64,000 bases of DNA from Pectinophora gossypiella (lineage: Eukaryota; Arthropoda; Insecta; Lepidoptera; Gelechiidae), in the NCBI RefSeq assembly GCF_024362695.1, contig NC_065421.1, forward strand, positions 2,728,001 through 2,792,000. The letters are read 5' to 3'. How positions within the stretch are numbered: the stretch's first letter is position 1; each line of letters begins with the position of its first letter. The position numbers and the translations under genes are program-made. Under the pieces are notes generated by a model, which saw only the letters and a list, made by a program, of their open reading frames with translations, did not search any database and was not told where the DNA came from. Positions 9,531 through 20,164 of this stretch are shown here, piece by piece.

Positions 9531-10075
9531 TCATCATCATCATCAATTTAAGAGCCACGCTCTTGTCGGTGTAGCATTTTCCGAATACTCTCCATGCTAC
9601 TTTTTAGGGAAAAATAGGGCAGTGGTTTCCCTCTTGCCTTCCGCCCCGCAGTACTCTGTCTGACGCGAGTGGGATGGCGCCCAGAGTAGTCTATTACAAA
9701 GCCATACTAGGACTCCTGTCCTCTGCCTCTGAATAGTACTGACAGTTACTGCTGCCCTCTGTCAGGTTCCAGGTTACAGTCCCTGTGACATGCCCCTTCC
9801 GTCCTGCATTGCCGTACCGATGGCTCCCATCTCCGCCTCTGCAGCCGTTGAGGTCTTCACCCGTATCCCTGGGCAAGGGTTCTACGTTATACCCCGTAGG
9901 TCTGGGTCCCTATTCGAACTCAGCCACCATCTCACTCCGGCCTACTGAAGTAAGAGGCGCCCACCCCCGCGGCAAGGACGCGCCGAACAGGAATTGCCCC
10001 AGTGGAGGGCAGAGAAGATGACTCTGTTCCCCCTGGGGCCGGGTTAATGGTCTTGTATGGAACCAAGACCAAGGC
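9531..10075 (-). mobile_element. LINE-R related element, long copy
   Basis: Left edge (TTTAAGAGCCACGCTCTTGT) is the reverse of a frame ending H-R-Q-E-R-G-S-stop, typical of RTE-like polyprotein ends. About 400 bp further in, a minus-strand frame (9694-9876) reads PRDTGEDLN...HRYGNAGRK...QYYSEAEDRSPS. A homologous frame with 8 differences in 60 residues lies at 34278-34463. Partial copies are at 3272, 34195 and 57093. It may be a LINE or a non-autonomous relative; no reverse-transcriptase motif is present here. Confidence 0.6.
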
Positions 10076-10128
10076 TATTTACTTAAGTAAATATAATTCC
10101 TTGGCCATTTACGAAATGGACCTCATTA

Positions 10129-10287
10129 GGCCAGGCGCGCACTAAGAAAACAGTGGCATAATGTCGCACTGTAATACTGCGCCGCGCCGCTGCGGTGGCT
10201 TTGCCGTCAAGTGCGCGCAATACAATTTAAAGCTGTTTGCTGCGTTTTTCTGCCGCGCGGCGAAAAACTCGTAGTGCGCGCCTGGCC
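10129..10287. mobile_element. MITE-H1, PIF/Harbinger-like
   Basis: 159 bp with perfect 16-bp terminal inverted repeats (GGCCAGGCGCGCACTA) flanked by TTA on both sides (10126-10128, 10288-10290). TTA duplication and a GG-start are hallmarks of the PIF/Harbinger group. GC-rich interior, no coding capacity. Confidence 0.8.
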
Positions 10288-10290
10288 TTA

Positions 10291-10927
10291 GTTGTTACTT
10301 AAGTCCTAATATCATTATTATACCTGAACATTTTGTATACTATTATAAACGATGCCATAAATAAAACAATACCTTTTGCAACCCGTAAACGTAACACTAT
10401 TAATCATCGGTACAAAATTTAAGTCTTACCATAAATAACGCCCATATTTTGAAAACCCTATGAAACATTTTATCACCACGGAAGATCCCTATTCAGATAG
10501 CAATTAAACCTTTATTCTCATATTTTCATATTAAGCCTTATACCATATTCGTGGCGGTAAATCCACGTATTATCATAGATTTTGGGGACTGCGGAAAACA
10601 AAATTTCGCATGCAGTTTAAAAGACGAGAGACGGGCGGATTTCGATTAATAACCTGTGGGTCTAAAAACGCCTTGCGAAGGAATTCTTTTAAAAAGCAAA
10701 ATTGCTATTAGATATTGACTGAAAATGGGGTTGAGACATCATTTAATTTAAATTAAATTATACCTGTCTTTTTTATCCACTGAAAAGGAAATTAACAGGT
10801 AATCGACAGGGGAAGACATTTAAAAAATACCCCCCCAAAATTTTATATAGGCCAATACCGCACAGAATTAAGTTGTGTGTCTGTCTTTTAGTCTAATTGT
10901 TTTTTTTTATATATCCTGTTCTGTGTA
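10291..10927. other. No recognisable feature
   Basis: AT-rich spacer; includes an 18-nt A/T palindrome near 10742-10759. No gene supported. Confidence 0.5.
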
Positions 10928-11068
10928 CAGTCATGAGCAATATAATGTACCCACTTTAGGACTCTGTCGCACTAACATATTTGACATTTAGTGAGACTTA
11001 CAGTTCAATTTGTCAAAAAAGTTAATGTGACATGGTACCAAAGTGTATACATATAATGCTCGTGACCG
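10928..11068 (+). mobile_element. MITE-M copy
   Basis: 141 bp flanked by TA (10926-10927, 11069-11070). Ends CAGTCATGAGC and CGTGACCG form the imperfect inverted repeat; the body matches the copy at 1944 in opposite orientation. Confidence 0.75.
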
Positions 11069-11206
11069 TACAATAAACTGTTAAATAAACAAATAGCTGG
11101 TGAAGATCGGGCTTATAATAATATACTATACACGTCGATGATGTTTCATGTTAAAAATAAAGGTACATAATAATAAATAATAAATTAATTTCTGGCTTGA
11201 TTTCTG

Positions 11207-11535
11207 GAGCCGTGGTCGCCCAGTTGGAAGGCTTGAATCTCACTGTAAGGTCGCAGGTTCCAATCCGGCGCGGGCCTAAACCATTGATTTTCTTAATCGT
11301 TTTTCGAATTCATGTTTGGATCATAAATGATTATCACGTACTCGGCGGTGAAGAAAAACAACGCGAGGAAATATATCCGAGAAATGCGTAGATATGTGAC
11401 CTAACCTGTATTGGGCTGGTTTTCCCTTTGCGGGTTGGAAGGTCAGACAGGCAGTCGTTTCTGTAAAACATCGGACCTGTCAAATCTTCAGGTTAGGTAA
11501 GCGGACCCTGTGAAAAACGGGATAACTCTGGACAG
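11207..11535 (+). repeat. SINE-C, long copy
   Basis: tRNA-like head (GAGCCGTGGTCGCCCAGTTG; B-box-like GGTTCCAATCC), body with GAATTCATGTTTGGATCATA and TGTGACCTAACCTGTATT, and tail GCGGACCCTGTGAAAAACGG. Same order as 48717-49030. Confidence 0.8.
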
Positions 11536-11775
11536 TGGACGATGATTAATATCTGCTCCGCTTCCTCTTATAACTTGTTCTATGTGTTAAATCATGATAA
11601 ATTGACTCTCAGTATATACGTTTCAGTAATCCATTTATGGATTAAAAACGGTTAATAAGTATTGTTTTGTTTTGGCAATAACTTTTGTTTTACGATGATG
11701 TTTGTTCGGTTTATTATTTTGTAATTTATTTACTTCTGATTTAGGGTTTTAAAGCTATGTGATTGACGGTCATAA
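11536..11775. other. No recognisable feature
   Basis: AT-rich spacer. Confidence 0.4.
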
Positions 11776-12110
11776 CGGCCTCTAGTCCAGTGGCTGAGCA
11801 TTAGGCCGGGTTTCTACAGACGCGGAGATGGGCAGAGAAGAGCGGAGATGTGCGGATTTGACCAATCACAGCGTTCGAGGGAGCAAAAAACGAAGACGCT
11901 CTGTCACTCTCTTCCTCACGGTGATTGGTAGATTCCTGCACATCTCCGCTCCTCTCCACCCAGCTCCACGTCAATGGAAACGGAGCCTTAGGCTCACGAT
12001 CCGGAGATCGTGGCTTCAAATCCCAGTGGGGAGATATCAAAAAAATCACTTTGTGAGCCCTGGGTTTAAACATTACAAGGTGATCACTCGATGCCGCTAA
12101 GGACACAGTC
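11776..12110 (+). repeat. SINE-D head split by a MITE
   Basis: The tRNA-like head starts at GGCCTCTAGTCCAGTGGCTG and is cut at the TTA of GAGCATTA (11801-11803). It resumes at TTAGGCTCACGATCCGGAG (11988 on) with the B-box-like block TTCAAATCC. Removing 11804-11987 and one TTA restores the normal family order. Confidence 0.8.
11804..11987. mobile_element. MITE-H2, PIF/Harbinger-like, inside a SINE
   Basis: 184 bp with about 52-bp imperfect terminal inverted repeats (both arms carry GAGCGGAGATGTGC) and TTA on each side (11801-11803, 11988-11990). Its interior differs from MITE-H1. The broad short open frames across it on both strands are not genes. Confidence 0.8.
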
Positions 12111-12324
12111 GCGGGCAGGAAGCTAGTTCTCTAATCAAGGCTTAGCTCACTTGTAGTGCGTATCCAAAGTGGATCTTACTTAGTTGGCAAGTAATAATTC
12201 ACTGGAATAGTGGCAATTAGCTAAGCCAATTTATTGAGATAAGCTACGCTAGTGAGTACCTATTGATGATAATACTAACACATAAACTCACGCCTATTTC
12301 CCGGGGTAAGCAGTGACTATAGAA

Positions 12325-12480
12325 TTCAAATCAAATCAAATATACTTTATTGCACAGAACTAAAATTTCAACAATCAGACAGACATAACACATGAATACA
12401 GTACAATTTGGGCGGCCTTATTGCTCTAGAGCAATTCCATAGAGAATTCCATTAGCTTCGATCCTGACACACTTCTCTTG
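12325..12480 (-). mobile_element. LINE-Z 3' end
   Basis: AAATCAAATATACTTTATTG then GGGCGGCCTTATTGCTCTAG match the tails at 4140 and 62113. Confidence 0.6.
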
Positions 12481-12696
12481 CTTCTTCTTGCGTGTAGTGT
12501 CTGTGTAAAACGAGGTGTTTTGTATGAAGTGGCCGTGGTGTGGCAGTAGCAATAGGCAGTTTTGATTGAAAATAAGTTTTTAAAAGTTTCTTCTTTCTGT
12601 TTTTTCGGGAACACTGCGATTTTGCAGTTTAACGCTGCATAAAGGGTTATAGTATAAATATAACAAAAACATTTTTTTAAAAAAGTTTGTTTACTC

Positions 12697-12765
12697 AAAT
12701 AGTATTTGGAACTGTCAAAATTTAAGAACACTCAACAGTAGCGAGACATGGGAGAAATAGGCTAT
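12697..12765. repeat. Interspersed repeat shared with 32347-32435
   Basis: AACTGTCAAAATTTAAGAAC, ACTCAACAGTAGCGA and GGGAGAAATAGGC recur in reverse orientation at 32347-32435; a shorter match is at 32790-32830. Type unknown. Confidence 0.55.
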
Positions 12766-12789
12766 TTATTAATAGGGTGTTTATCCTCA

Positions 12790-12862
12790 TACATACATAA
12801 ACAGCCTGTATACGTCCCACTGCTGCACAGGCCTCCCCTCAATCAACCGGAGGGGGGGAGGG
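12790..12862 (-). repeat. SINE-B tail fragment
   Basis: ACATAAACAGCCTGTATACG and CACAGGCCTCCCCTCAATCA are the reverse of the SINE-B 3' end. Confidence 0.7.
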
Positions 12863-13008
12863 TTGGTTTATCCTCATTCAAATTAATTTATTCGACGTAA
12901 TTATTAAAGCGAAGTCGAAGGTTATTTCACAATAAGGGCCCTATTTAATTAGCACACCATGTTGGGGAGATAGTAGTTATGCCACCTACAAAATGTAACT
13001 AAGTGGTT

Positions 13009-13527
13009 TGAACGGCCTCCGTTGGGCTCACGATCTGGAGGACCCGGGTTCGAATCCATATCACAAAAATCACTTTGTCATCCCTAGTTTGGTTAAGACA
13101 TTACAGGCTGATCACCTGATTGTCCGAAAGATGATCCGTGCTTCGGAAGGCACGTTAAGCCGTTGGTCCCGGTTACTACTTACTGATGTAAGGACGTAGT
13201 CGTTACTTACATACTTAAAATAATAATAATAATAGTATAAGTAGGTAGTATATATATTATAATTTAAAAATTCTAAAGTAAGTTTAGTTATATAAAAAAT
13301 AGTTTATAATTTTTTTTTTAGTTTTAAGTTATTGTTGGAATACTTTTGCGGTGCCCTTACAGGGCGTCACATGTTTGTACATTATTTACTTATAAGAACT
13401 GTAAGCCACCATGTGACATGCAACAAACAAATAAATAAATACTTTGGCGGCTCAATAGTAACCCTGACACCAGGGTTGATGAGGTTGGTAATCCACCTCA
13501 CAACTCACATCATAGAAAAAGATGAAG
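13009..13527 (+). repeat. SINE-D, long variant with internal module
   Basis: Head, central domain (13136-13173) and 3' end (GGTTGATGAGGTTGGTAATC, CACCTCACAACTCACA) surround an extra AT-rich block of about 240 bp from 13205 to 13443. TAAGTGGTT flanks the whole unit (13000-13008, 13528-13536). The start of the block (ACTTACATACTTAAAATAAT) recurs in the copy at 50540-50815. Confidence 0.8.
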
Positions 13528-13869
13528 TAAGTGGTTGTATAAACGCTACCTTACCAAGTCAACTGCATACCCTACTCATCAACAAAATATGACAATGTGT
13601 AATTTAGGTAACAATTGTTCTCCGTTATTTGAGAATGTATTTGATTCAATGAAAACCAACATAAGTTTACATATATTTACATACGTAAGTTTCATGAATA
13701 TGAGTGTAGGTTTTTACTAAACGTCAAAACATGAAATTACTATGGAATTTGTATGAAAAAGCAACCTGTGACGTCATAGAAAAACGTGACAAAACGTCTC
13801 ACTTATTATTTAACAAGTTTGACTTATTAATTACATTTTTCTAAAATTTATAAATAAGTTAAAAAAATA

Positions 13870-14361
13870 GTATTTTATGCAACAGTTGTATAAGAAGGGT
13901 CAAAAAATGCGAGTGGCGTGAGTTGCGATGTGAGCCTTGGCGAACATCGCAATAAGAGACGCTACGAGCATTTTTTGACCTAGTTATACAACGTTGCATA
14001 CAATACTTTTTCTACGACGACGTAATTTTAAATGAAACAAAAATTATACAAAGAAAAATTCTATTTATAAAAATGAAGATGTAAATTTTGAATGGTATGG
14101 GAAAATGGCGGCAAATGTATACTTTTTTTTATAGTATATCTATGGCACCAAACAAAGTAAAGGTGCCAGTTTCCAGGTCAAAACAAAAAAAAAACAACAA
14201 CAATGCTTTTTTGGCGACATTATAGTACAGTTACACTTTGTAAACAATGCTTTTTTAGGCCATAGAGCGTACACTTTTTCAAAGAGTTTAATTATGTATG
14301 TACTTATATTAGACTTTTTGGTTATTTAAATGCCAGATTAAAGTAGAGGAGTAGAAAAAAA
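13870..14361 (+). repeat. Duplicated hairpin unit, copy 1
   Basis: Starts with an almost fully palindromic 138-bp element (13870-14007; arms carry GGTCAAAAAATGC and its complement). It continues with sequence including GAAAATGGCGGCAAATG and GCACCAAACAAAGTAAAGG. Copy 2 is at 28072-28532 in the same orientation. About 60 bp between the hairpin and the downstream part differ between copies. Confidence 0.75.
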
Positions 14362-14463
14362 TGTTTTCGTCATCTTTACATCTGTCTTTATTTAGTAATC
14401 AGAATTTTATAATTTAATCTTTGACCTTGGAAACTACCCAATAATTTATGACTTATTCAATAC

Positions 14464-14643
14464 AAAATACTTCACTTGTGGAAAACCAAAGATTTAACTA
14501 ATTATCTAGACGTAGTATACGAAAGAAGTCCCGCAGTTTTTATTGCGACTAATTAATAAGTTATTAATTAGTTGCATTAGACTACGAATAAAAGGCATTA
14601 GATAATAAGTTAAATCTTTGGTTTTCTACAAATAAAGTATTTT
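14464..14643. mobile_element. Foldback MITE, unclassified
   Basis: Arms AAAATACTTCACTTGTGGAA at the left and the complement of AAAATACTTTATTTGTAGAA at the right; both include AAAACCAAAGATTTAACT. The centre is a near-perfect A/T hairpin at 14547-14575. About 180 bp. Confidence 0.65.
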
Positions 14644-14934
14644 CTATTTTTTGTATTGTATTTGTATTTGTAAATCTTAAAGAAAATACGACTGACTTTT
14701 CCATAAAATACCAACTCCACGCACCGTCCGAGCGTAAATGGTCGTAACTCCGAAACTGATAAATCAAAGGACAGACTAAATGGGCCAATAAAATCGCGAT
14801 ACACGTACCGGTAAATAACCTTCGGACATAATTGCTGTTTGAGGACCCAGTTTTTACGTTTTCAGGTTGTAATTAAATTAATAATTATCCCAGAGGGAAT
14901 GATAGAAATTTTCAGGTAATATTTTGTTACGTAC

Positions 14935-15340
14935 CTACGTGGTCTAGTGGTTAGAGCGTTGGGCTCACGATCTGGCGGTCTGGGTTCAATTCCCTATGGG
15001 GACATGTCGAAATCACTTTGCGAGAGTGTCCTTTGTTTGGTAAGGACATTGCAGCCTTGAATCACCTGTTTGTCCGAAAAAGTAAGATGATTCCGTGCTT
15101 CGGAAAGCACGATAAGCCGTTGGTCCTGGGCTACTAGCCCAAACACCTCCACCAACCCGCAGTGGAGCAGCGTGGTGGAGTATGCACCGGGTCCGGATTA
15201 TAAAATCGTAAGTAAAAACATCGATGGTCGTAACATCGAATACTTTGCATCGAAAGGTCACTACAGCCAAACCCCCTCTGGTTGATTGAGGGGAGGCTTG
15301 TGCACAGCAGAGGGATGTGTATAGGCTGTTTATGTATGTG
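14935..15340 (+). repeat. SINE-B with a unique internal insert
   Basis: Full head-to-tail copy flanked by an exact 13-bp duplication (TTTTGTTACGTAC, 14922-14934 and 15341-15353). About 85 bp (15189-15273) with three CATCGA repeats replace a few bases of the body just before the CCCCCTCTGGTTGATTGAGG tail block. Confidence 0.85.
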
Positions 15341-15353
15341 TTTTGTTACGTAC

Positions 15354-16674
15354 TTAGGTATCCTTTTTTAAACTCAACAAACACAGATGAACTGGGGGGT
15401 TAAAGGGCCTCATTGAAGCAATTCATTTGATAGCAATATGACTATTGGACATTTGTTTTCATTCCGCAGTTTATACTTTGTATGCGCGAATGCCAAATTA
15501 CAATATTCATTTAAAAACTTACTGCTTCAATGTCTCCGTTTTAGACTGGCATACGGCTTTTAATTTTCTGACTTACATTAAAATTTCTCCATGACGAATT
15601 TAAGGTAAAATTGTATCTCGGTGAAGCACAGTCGAGTCAATGGTATTGTAACTAAATGCTTACAGAAAAAAAAAACTATTGTAATTTATTAACATTTTGC
15701 TAAAGTCTCGTTCCAAACTTGATTTAGAATACTATTTAGTTACACTGGCAGGCTATTAACTCATTACGTTTAAAGGTGGGCACACACTGAGGGTATTTAC
15801 GTATAAAGTAAGAAAATGTGACGATTTGGAACTAGATTTTGTAACCGTAGCAAATCAATTTAAAAAAAAGAAACGTCATCACGGTGTTTAAGAACATTCG
15901 GCTTATTTGCTGCAGAAATATTCGTAGGTATACTCTACCTTCCATAGATGCTCGTTTCGACATTTTCACTGATAGAATGCTCAGATTATGACAGACATAG
16001 ACAGGACCAATATACCCTAATACGACGTATTTGTTAGGTATAAACCTAACTTCCGCATATTTTTTCTATTATTTCTTTCTACTAATCCTACTACAACCCA
16101 GCAAAATTTTAGCGACTGGGGATTTAATGTTGGGGTTATCATACAAAAAAAAACTGCTTAATTGCCTACTCTAGTAGTCCACAGATGTCATTGGAGAGCT
16201 CCACAGTATTGTGAATCCTTATGACTCTACCACAACAAAGATTATGGGCGCAAGTTTATGTTTGTATTGTGATTTCTCTCAGTCAGTCCCCAACATTAAG
16301 ATTTAATAGCAGAGCTTAATTACTTTGGAGGTCTAAATTTTATGATGTCCGACACAGGCGCTAGTAAACTAATAATTTGACAGTAAAAACGAATGACGGC
16401 AATCACTGTCACCAAAATAAAATGGAAAGACGTGTTTTAATAACACTAAAGTTTATGATGTCTCAGATAATTTATTTTTATAGTTACTGCACTTTCAATT
16501 TGGAACGTAAAATGTTAAAGAGTTTGTCGTTAGTAATGATAATAAAGAACATTGATTTATATTCTATTTATTTTAATTAAAAATATTTGGCCATTCAATT
16601 TTCTCTTTGTGGGTGTTCTGAGGCACCGAGATGTGCTAGAAAATTAAGCATAATCGGAATTTTTAACTCAATTT
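15354..16674. other. No recognisable feature
   Basis: AT-rich; the open frame at 16377-16580 has no domain and is AT-biased like its surroundings. Confidence 0.5.
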
Positions 16675-16885
16675 ATTTAAGACCTGCGCTCTTGTCTGTG
16701 GAGTAATCGCCATTCCTCTCTTCTCTCCACCAAATCACCTCTTGATACGACACGACCTGCACCTTTTATTTTAATTGTTTCATAAATGTTCCCCTAGGTA
16801 TACCACTTCCTCTCTTTCCTTCAATTTTTTTCCTTCTATGATGTTTTTTTATAAACGAATCGTGTCGTATCAGGTGGTTAATCAT
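16675..16885 (-). pseudogene. LINE-R polyprotein C-terminus
   Basis: Minus-strand reading ends in EEWRLLHRQERRS, then the frame closes. A frame-shifted match continues upstream. It resembles the copies at 18798 and 33735. RTE-like by motif; no catalytic region present. Confidence 0.6.
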
Positions 16886-17261
16886 ATTTCCTATTGGATT
16901 TTTAATGATTGGGGAGTTAAATATGACAATGATTACTTTTAAATATTTCCGGCATCACGCCTGTATTATTTTAGTCTGTAATACGTAAGCCGCTAAGGAG
17001 TAGAGGAGAGCGCGCTAACTGTCTGTCTCGCTCGTACTTATGCGTTAGGCGGCACGCGGTAAGAATGAGATTTATGTATGGAGTTTCCGGGGTAAGTACA
17101 TATGCTTCCGTATAGTGTTGTAGCGGAGTGCAAGCTCTGCACACACTGGCCTCTCCATTTTACCGCCAATTATTTAAAATTTCAAAATTCTCTTCCATAC
17201 CACAATTCTACATAAAACATACATGCATAGGCATATATATATGCACACATATACATATGCA
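16886..17261. other. No recognisable feature
   Basis: No gene supported. Confidence 0.4.
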
Positions 17262-17488
17262 GGGTGTTAGTGACATCGTAACGAATACTGAGGGTAATGA
17301 TTCAGACCATGATTCTGAGTTGATATCAAGTGGAAGAACCTGTCGGAAAATTCATGATTTTCTCGTGTTTTTTTTTATTATTTTCAGTTCCATACTTTTG
17401 CGACAGAAAATTTCACTTGATGTCAACTCAGAATCATGGTCTGAATTAACCCTCAAAGTTTTCGTTACGATGTAACTAACACCCTGTA
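17262..17488. mobile_element. MITE-F, foldback element
   Basis: About 227 bp with terminal inverted repeats of about 80 bp: left arm begins CAGGGTGTTAGTGACATCGT, and the right arm ends with the complement of CAGGGTGTTAGTTACATCGT. Both arms carry TTCAGACCATGATTCTGAGT. Related copies at 20165 and 50005. Overlapping frames on both strands are products of the palindrome. Confidence 0.8.
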
Positions 17489-18134
17489 TATAATATACAC
17501 ACGGTTTGTTTTCCGAATATGTTTTCATTCGTGTGCTACTCTGCCGGCATGTCTGGACTCCTGGTCTCCACCTCCACGCGTCGTGCCGCATTTTCTATCC
17601 TACGTGCATAGATATTATTGTTATTTTGGTATATTTCATAATAGTTCTATATGAGCTCTGTTATATATATACACCTAATGCAGTATAGTTTATGGTCTAG
17701 GTAGTAAACAGAACTAAATTGAAAATTCTCCGCCCGAAATGTAGGGTCTTCAATTCACGGCTCAAGTGTTGAAACGTAAAATACCCACAAAATCTTTATA
17801 ACTCCTTCGTAAATTTGATTTTTTTTATTACCAACATGAAAGTTCAAATCTCCCAACAGTGTTGCAAAATTAAAATTCGAGTGTAAAATATTTTGTATTG
17901 TGAAATTACGCGTTGGCAATTTTCTTTATAACGGTTGACATATTTTATAAATCGAATTTATTACATTATACTTACTTAGAAATTATTGAGAATGCTTCCT
18001 GCGGACGCACATAATCGAATGCATCGCGCAAGTGAGCGTGCGTGCGAGTGTGCCAATTCGCTCATTATTTATCTCTGTATAATATGTATAAGTTCAGTGA
18101 ACAAAACCTCGTTTTTTTAACTTTATTTTTTATA
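17489..18134. other. No recognisable feature
   Basis: No gene supported. A GC-richer patch lies at 18003-18062. Confidence 0.4.
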
Positions 18135-18247
18135 TCCTCCACCAACCCGCATTGGAGCAGCGTGGTGGAGTATGCTCCATACCAGTTGATTGAGGGGAGG
18201 CCTGTGCTCAGAAGTGGGACGTATATAGGCTGTTCATGTATGTATTT
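18135..18247 (+). repeat. SINE-B 3' part
   Basis: CTCCACCAACCCGCATTGGA, GTTGATTGAGGGGAGGCCTG and TATATAGGCTGTTCATGTAT. Confidence 0.75.
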
Positions 18248-18752
18248 TTTATATCCTATTTTGTTCAATGACATTTCCTTTTCATGTTTGTCGCTATGTC
18301 TTTGTGGGATTCCTTAAGCACGAAATGTTATAGAAACAAAGGCCTCCTTAATTTCCTAACACCCACAAAAAAACCCGTAAATCTCTCTGAACAGTAGCCG
18401 CGCTATCTTTCGAACCCAACCTATTATTTAGTGCCACAAATCACGCCTACACACAAAATTACACACCATTCAAAGTTACTCAATTTTAAGACTAACGTCT
18501 TTATAGATGAAGTTTTAATTATATGACTCAATTAATAAAATGTTGACAAGTTAATTTTTGTTAGTGTGGGTGTGGTACGGGCTTTATCATTTACGGTTGT
18601 GTGGTTGTCGTTTACAGTTATGCAAAAGACATGTTTAGGCTGTTTCATTGCTCCTCTGCAGCGGTAAGGCTGCAATGCTATTTTCCGCTACAGGCAATAA
18701 TACAACACAGATAGATATAAAGAGATATATCGCACACACAGGCGTACGCAAA
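18248..18752. other. No recognisable feature
   Basis: AT-rich; no gene supported. Confidence 0.4.
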
Positions 18753-18780
18753 CACACACACACACACACATACATACACA
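18753..18780. repeat. (CA)n microsatellite
   Basis: Run of CA dinucleotides, then ACATACATACA. Confidence 0.85.
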
Positions 18781-18797
18781 CTCAGAGTCATCACTAA

Positions 18798-18955
18798 TTT
18801 AAGAGCCACGCTGTTGTCCGTGTAGCATTCTCCATTCTTGTCCTTGTAAGCTCTTCTTGGTTTCCCCTTCCCCTCTTTCCTTTTAGCTTCTCTTCTATGA
18901 TGGTTTTTCATAAATTTGTCTTATTAAGTGTCTAATCATCTTGCCTCTTTTGTTA
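18798..18955 (-). pseudogene. LINE-R polyprotein C-terminus
   Basis: Minus-strand reading shows KGKPRRAYK in one frame and QGQEWRMLHGQQRGS-stop in another, so a frameshift separates two conserved blocks. Fits an RTE-like end. Same family as 33735-33976. Confidence 0.6.
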
Positions 18956-19078
18956 TTTCCTAACCACACTAGGGACCACAAAGAAATTTTTGTGATATGT
19001 CTCCACCGGGAATCGAATCCAGGGCCTCCGGATCGTACGCCCAACGCTCAACCACTGGACCACGGAGGTCGTTCTCAC
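18956..19078 (-). repeat. SINE-D head fragment
   Basis: Reverse of a tRNA-like head: CCACCGGGAATCGAATCC, CTCCGGATCGTACGCCCAAC, ACCACTGGACCACGGAGG. The 3' half is absent. Confidence 0.75.
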
Positions 19079-19659
19079 CGGGAATCCAATTATGTTAACT
19101 CTGCTGGATATGACTTTAAAGTCGACTAATATAGTGAGCCACAATAGTGTGCAAGGCGCCGTGATGTGTGGAAACAACTGAACATCACTACTCTAGCCCC
19201 CATTCTAAATTTAAAAGCAGATTTAAATAATATCCCCTTATCACCATAATGTTCATCATATCCATCTTAGGACTTTGTATCAACAGTGGCTGCAAGTTGT
19301 CTTTGATTACTTGTGGCTCTGCCCACCCCATTTGGGATTACGGGCGTGAGTTTATGTATTTAAATAATATATATCCAATAATTATTATTTTGTCGAGCTG
19401 TCTATGCTCGTTGAGATTAATGCTTCGCAAACACTAGCCTAGAGGTGTACCGCCCAATAATAACTCAATGAAATATATTGCTTTACATTATTATTGTCGA
19501 TACTATCGGCAGTTCACGTTTGTTAATTAAAATATTTCTTCTGTAACGGTTTTCAATGTTTTTTTTACTAAGCGAGCACAAATCCGGGACTTCGAACTCA
19601 TAAAGTCGAATTTAGTCGAATTAGTTAGGATAATGAATAAATAATACACACAACATAAC
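19079..19659. other. No recognisable feature
   Basis: No gene supported. Confidence 0.4.
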
Positions 19660-19930
19660 CTCACGATTATATCCTAATTGGGGTAGTTATACGTACAGTC
19701 ATGAGCAATATAATGTACCCACTTTAGGACTCTGTCGCACTAACATATTTGACATTTAGTGAGATTTACAGTTCAGTTTGGCAAAAAAGTTAATGTGACA
19801 TGGTACCAAAGTGTATACATATTAATGCTCGTGACCGTACAATGAAGTCTCCACACCTTTCCGAGCTTTCTGTTCGACCAACGTGGTAGGCGGTGTGCGG
19901 TATCGCCGTCTATAATGGTCGAGACAATTG
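19660..19930. repeat. Repeat E copy split by MITE-M
   Basis: ATATCCTAATTGGGGTAGTT (left) and TTCCGAGCTTTCTGTTCGAC (right) flank the element at 19696-19837. Confidence 0.6.
19696..19837 (+). mobile_element. MITE-M copy
   Basis: 142 bp flanked by TA (19694-19695, 19838-19839), nested in repeat E. Very similar to 10928-11068. Confidence 0.75.
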
Positions 19931-20054
19931 TGTTATTAAAAACTGTACTTAAGTTAATTTGACAACTCATTGGTGCAAGTCCAGTACCGGGGTTTGTACC
20001 CATGATCTCTGTCTGCTTGCTTTTCAGCCATTCAATAAACATACTATGTAATAT

Positions 20055-20142
20055 ATATTCCATAGTCCATACCCCTTCCGGATGATTAAGGGGAGGCCTG
20101 TGCTCAGCAGTGGGACCCATATAGGTAGATTGTTTATGTTAC
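20055..20142 (+). repeat. SINE-B tail fragment
   Basis: TCCATACCCCTTCCGGATGA, then AAGGGGAGGCCTGTGCTCAG and a degenerate ATATAGG tail. Confidence 0.65.
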
Positions 20143-20164
20143 ACGTTTCTTTTGAATATTACAA

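Noticed and set aside
11801..12106. Proteins of 90-101 residues on both strands
   Set aside because: Frames span a MITE inside a SINE and have no domain.
17128..17591. Proteins on both strands
   Set aside because: Both run through the arms of a foldback MITE, which explains frames on each strand.
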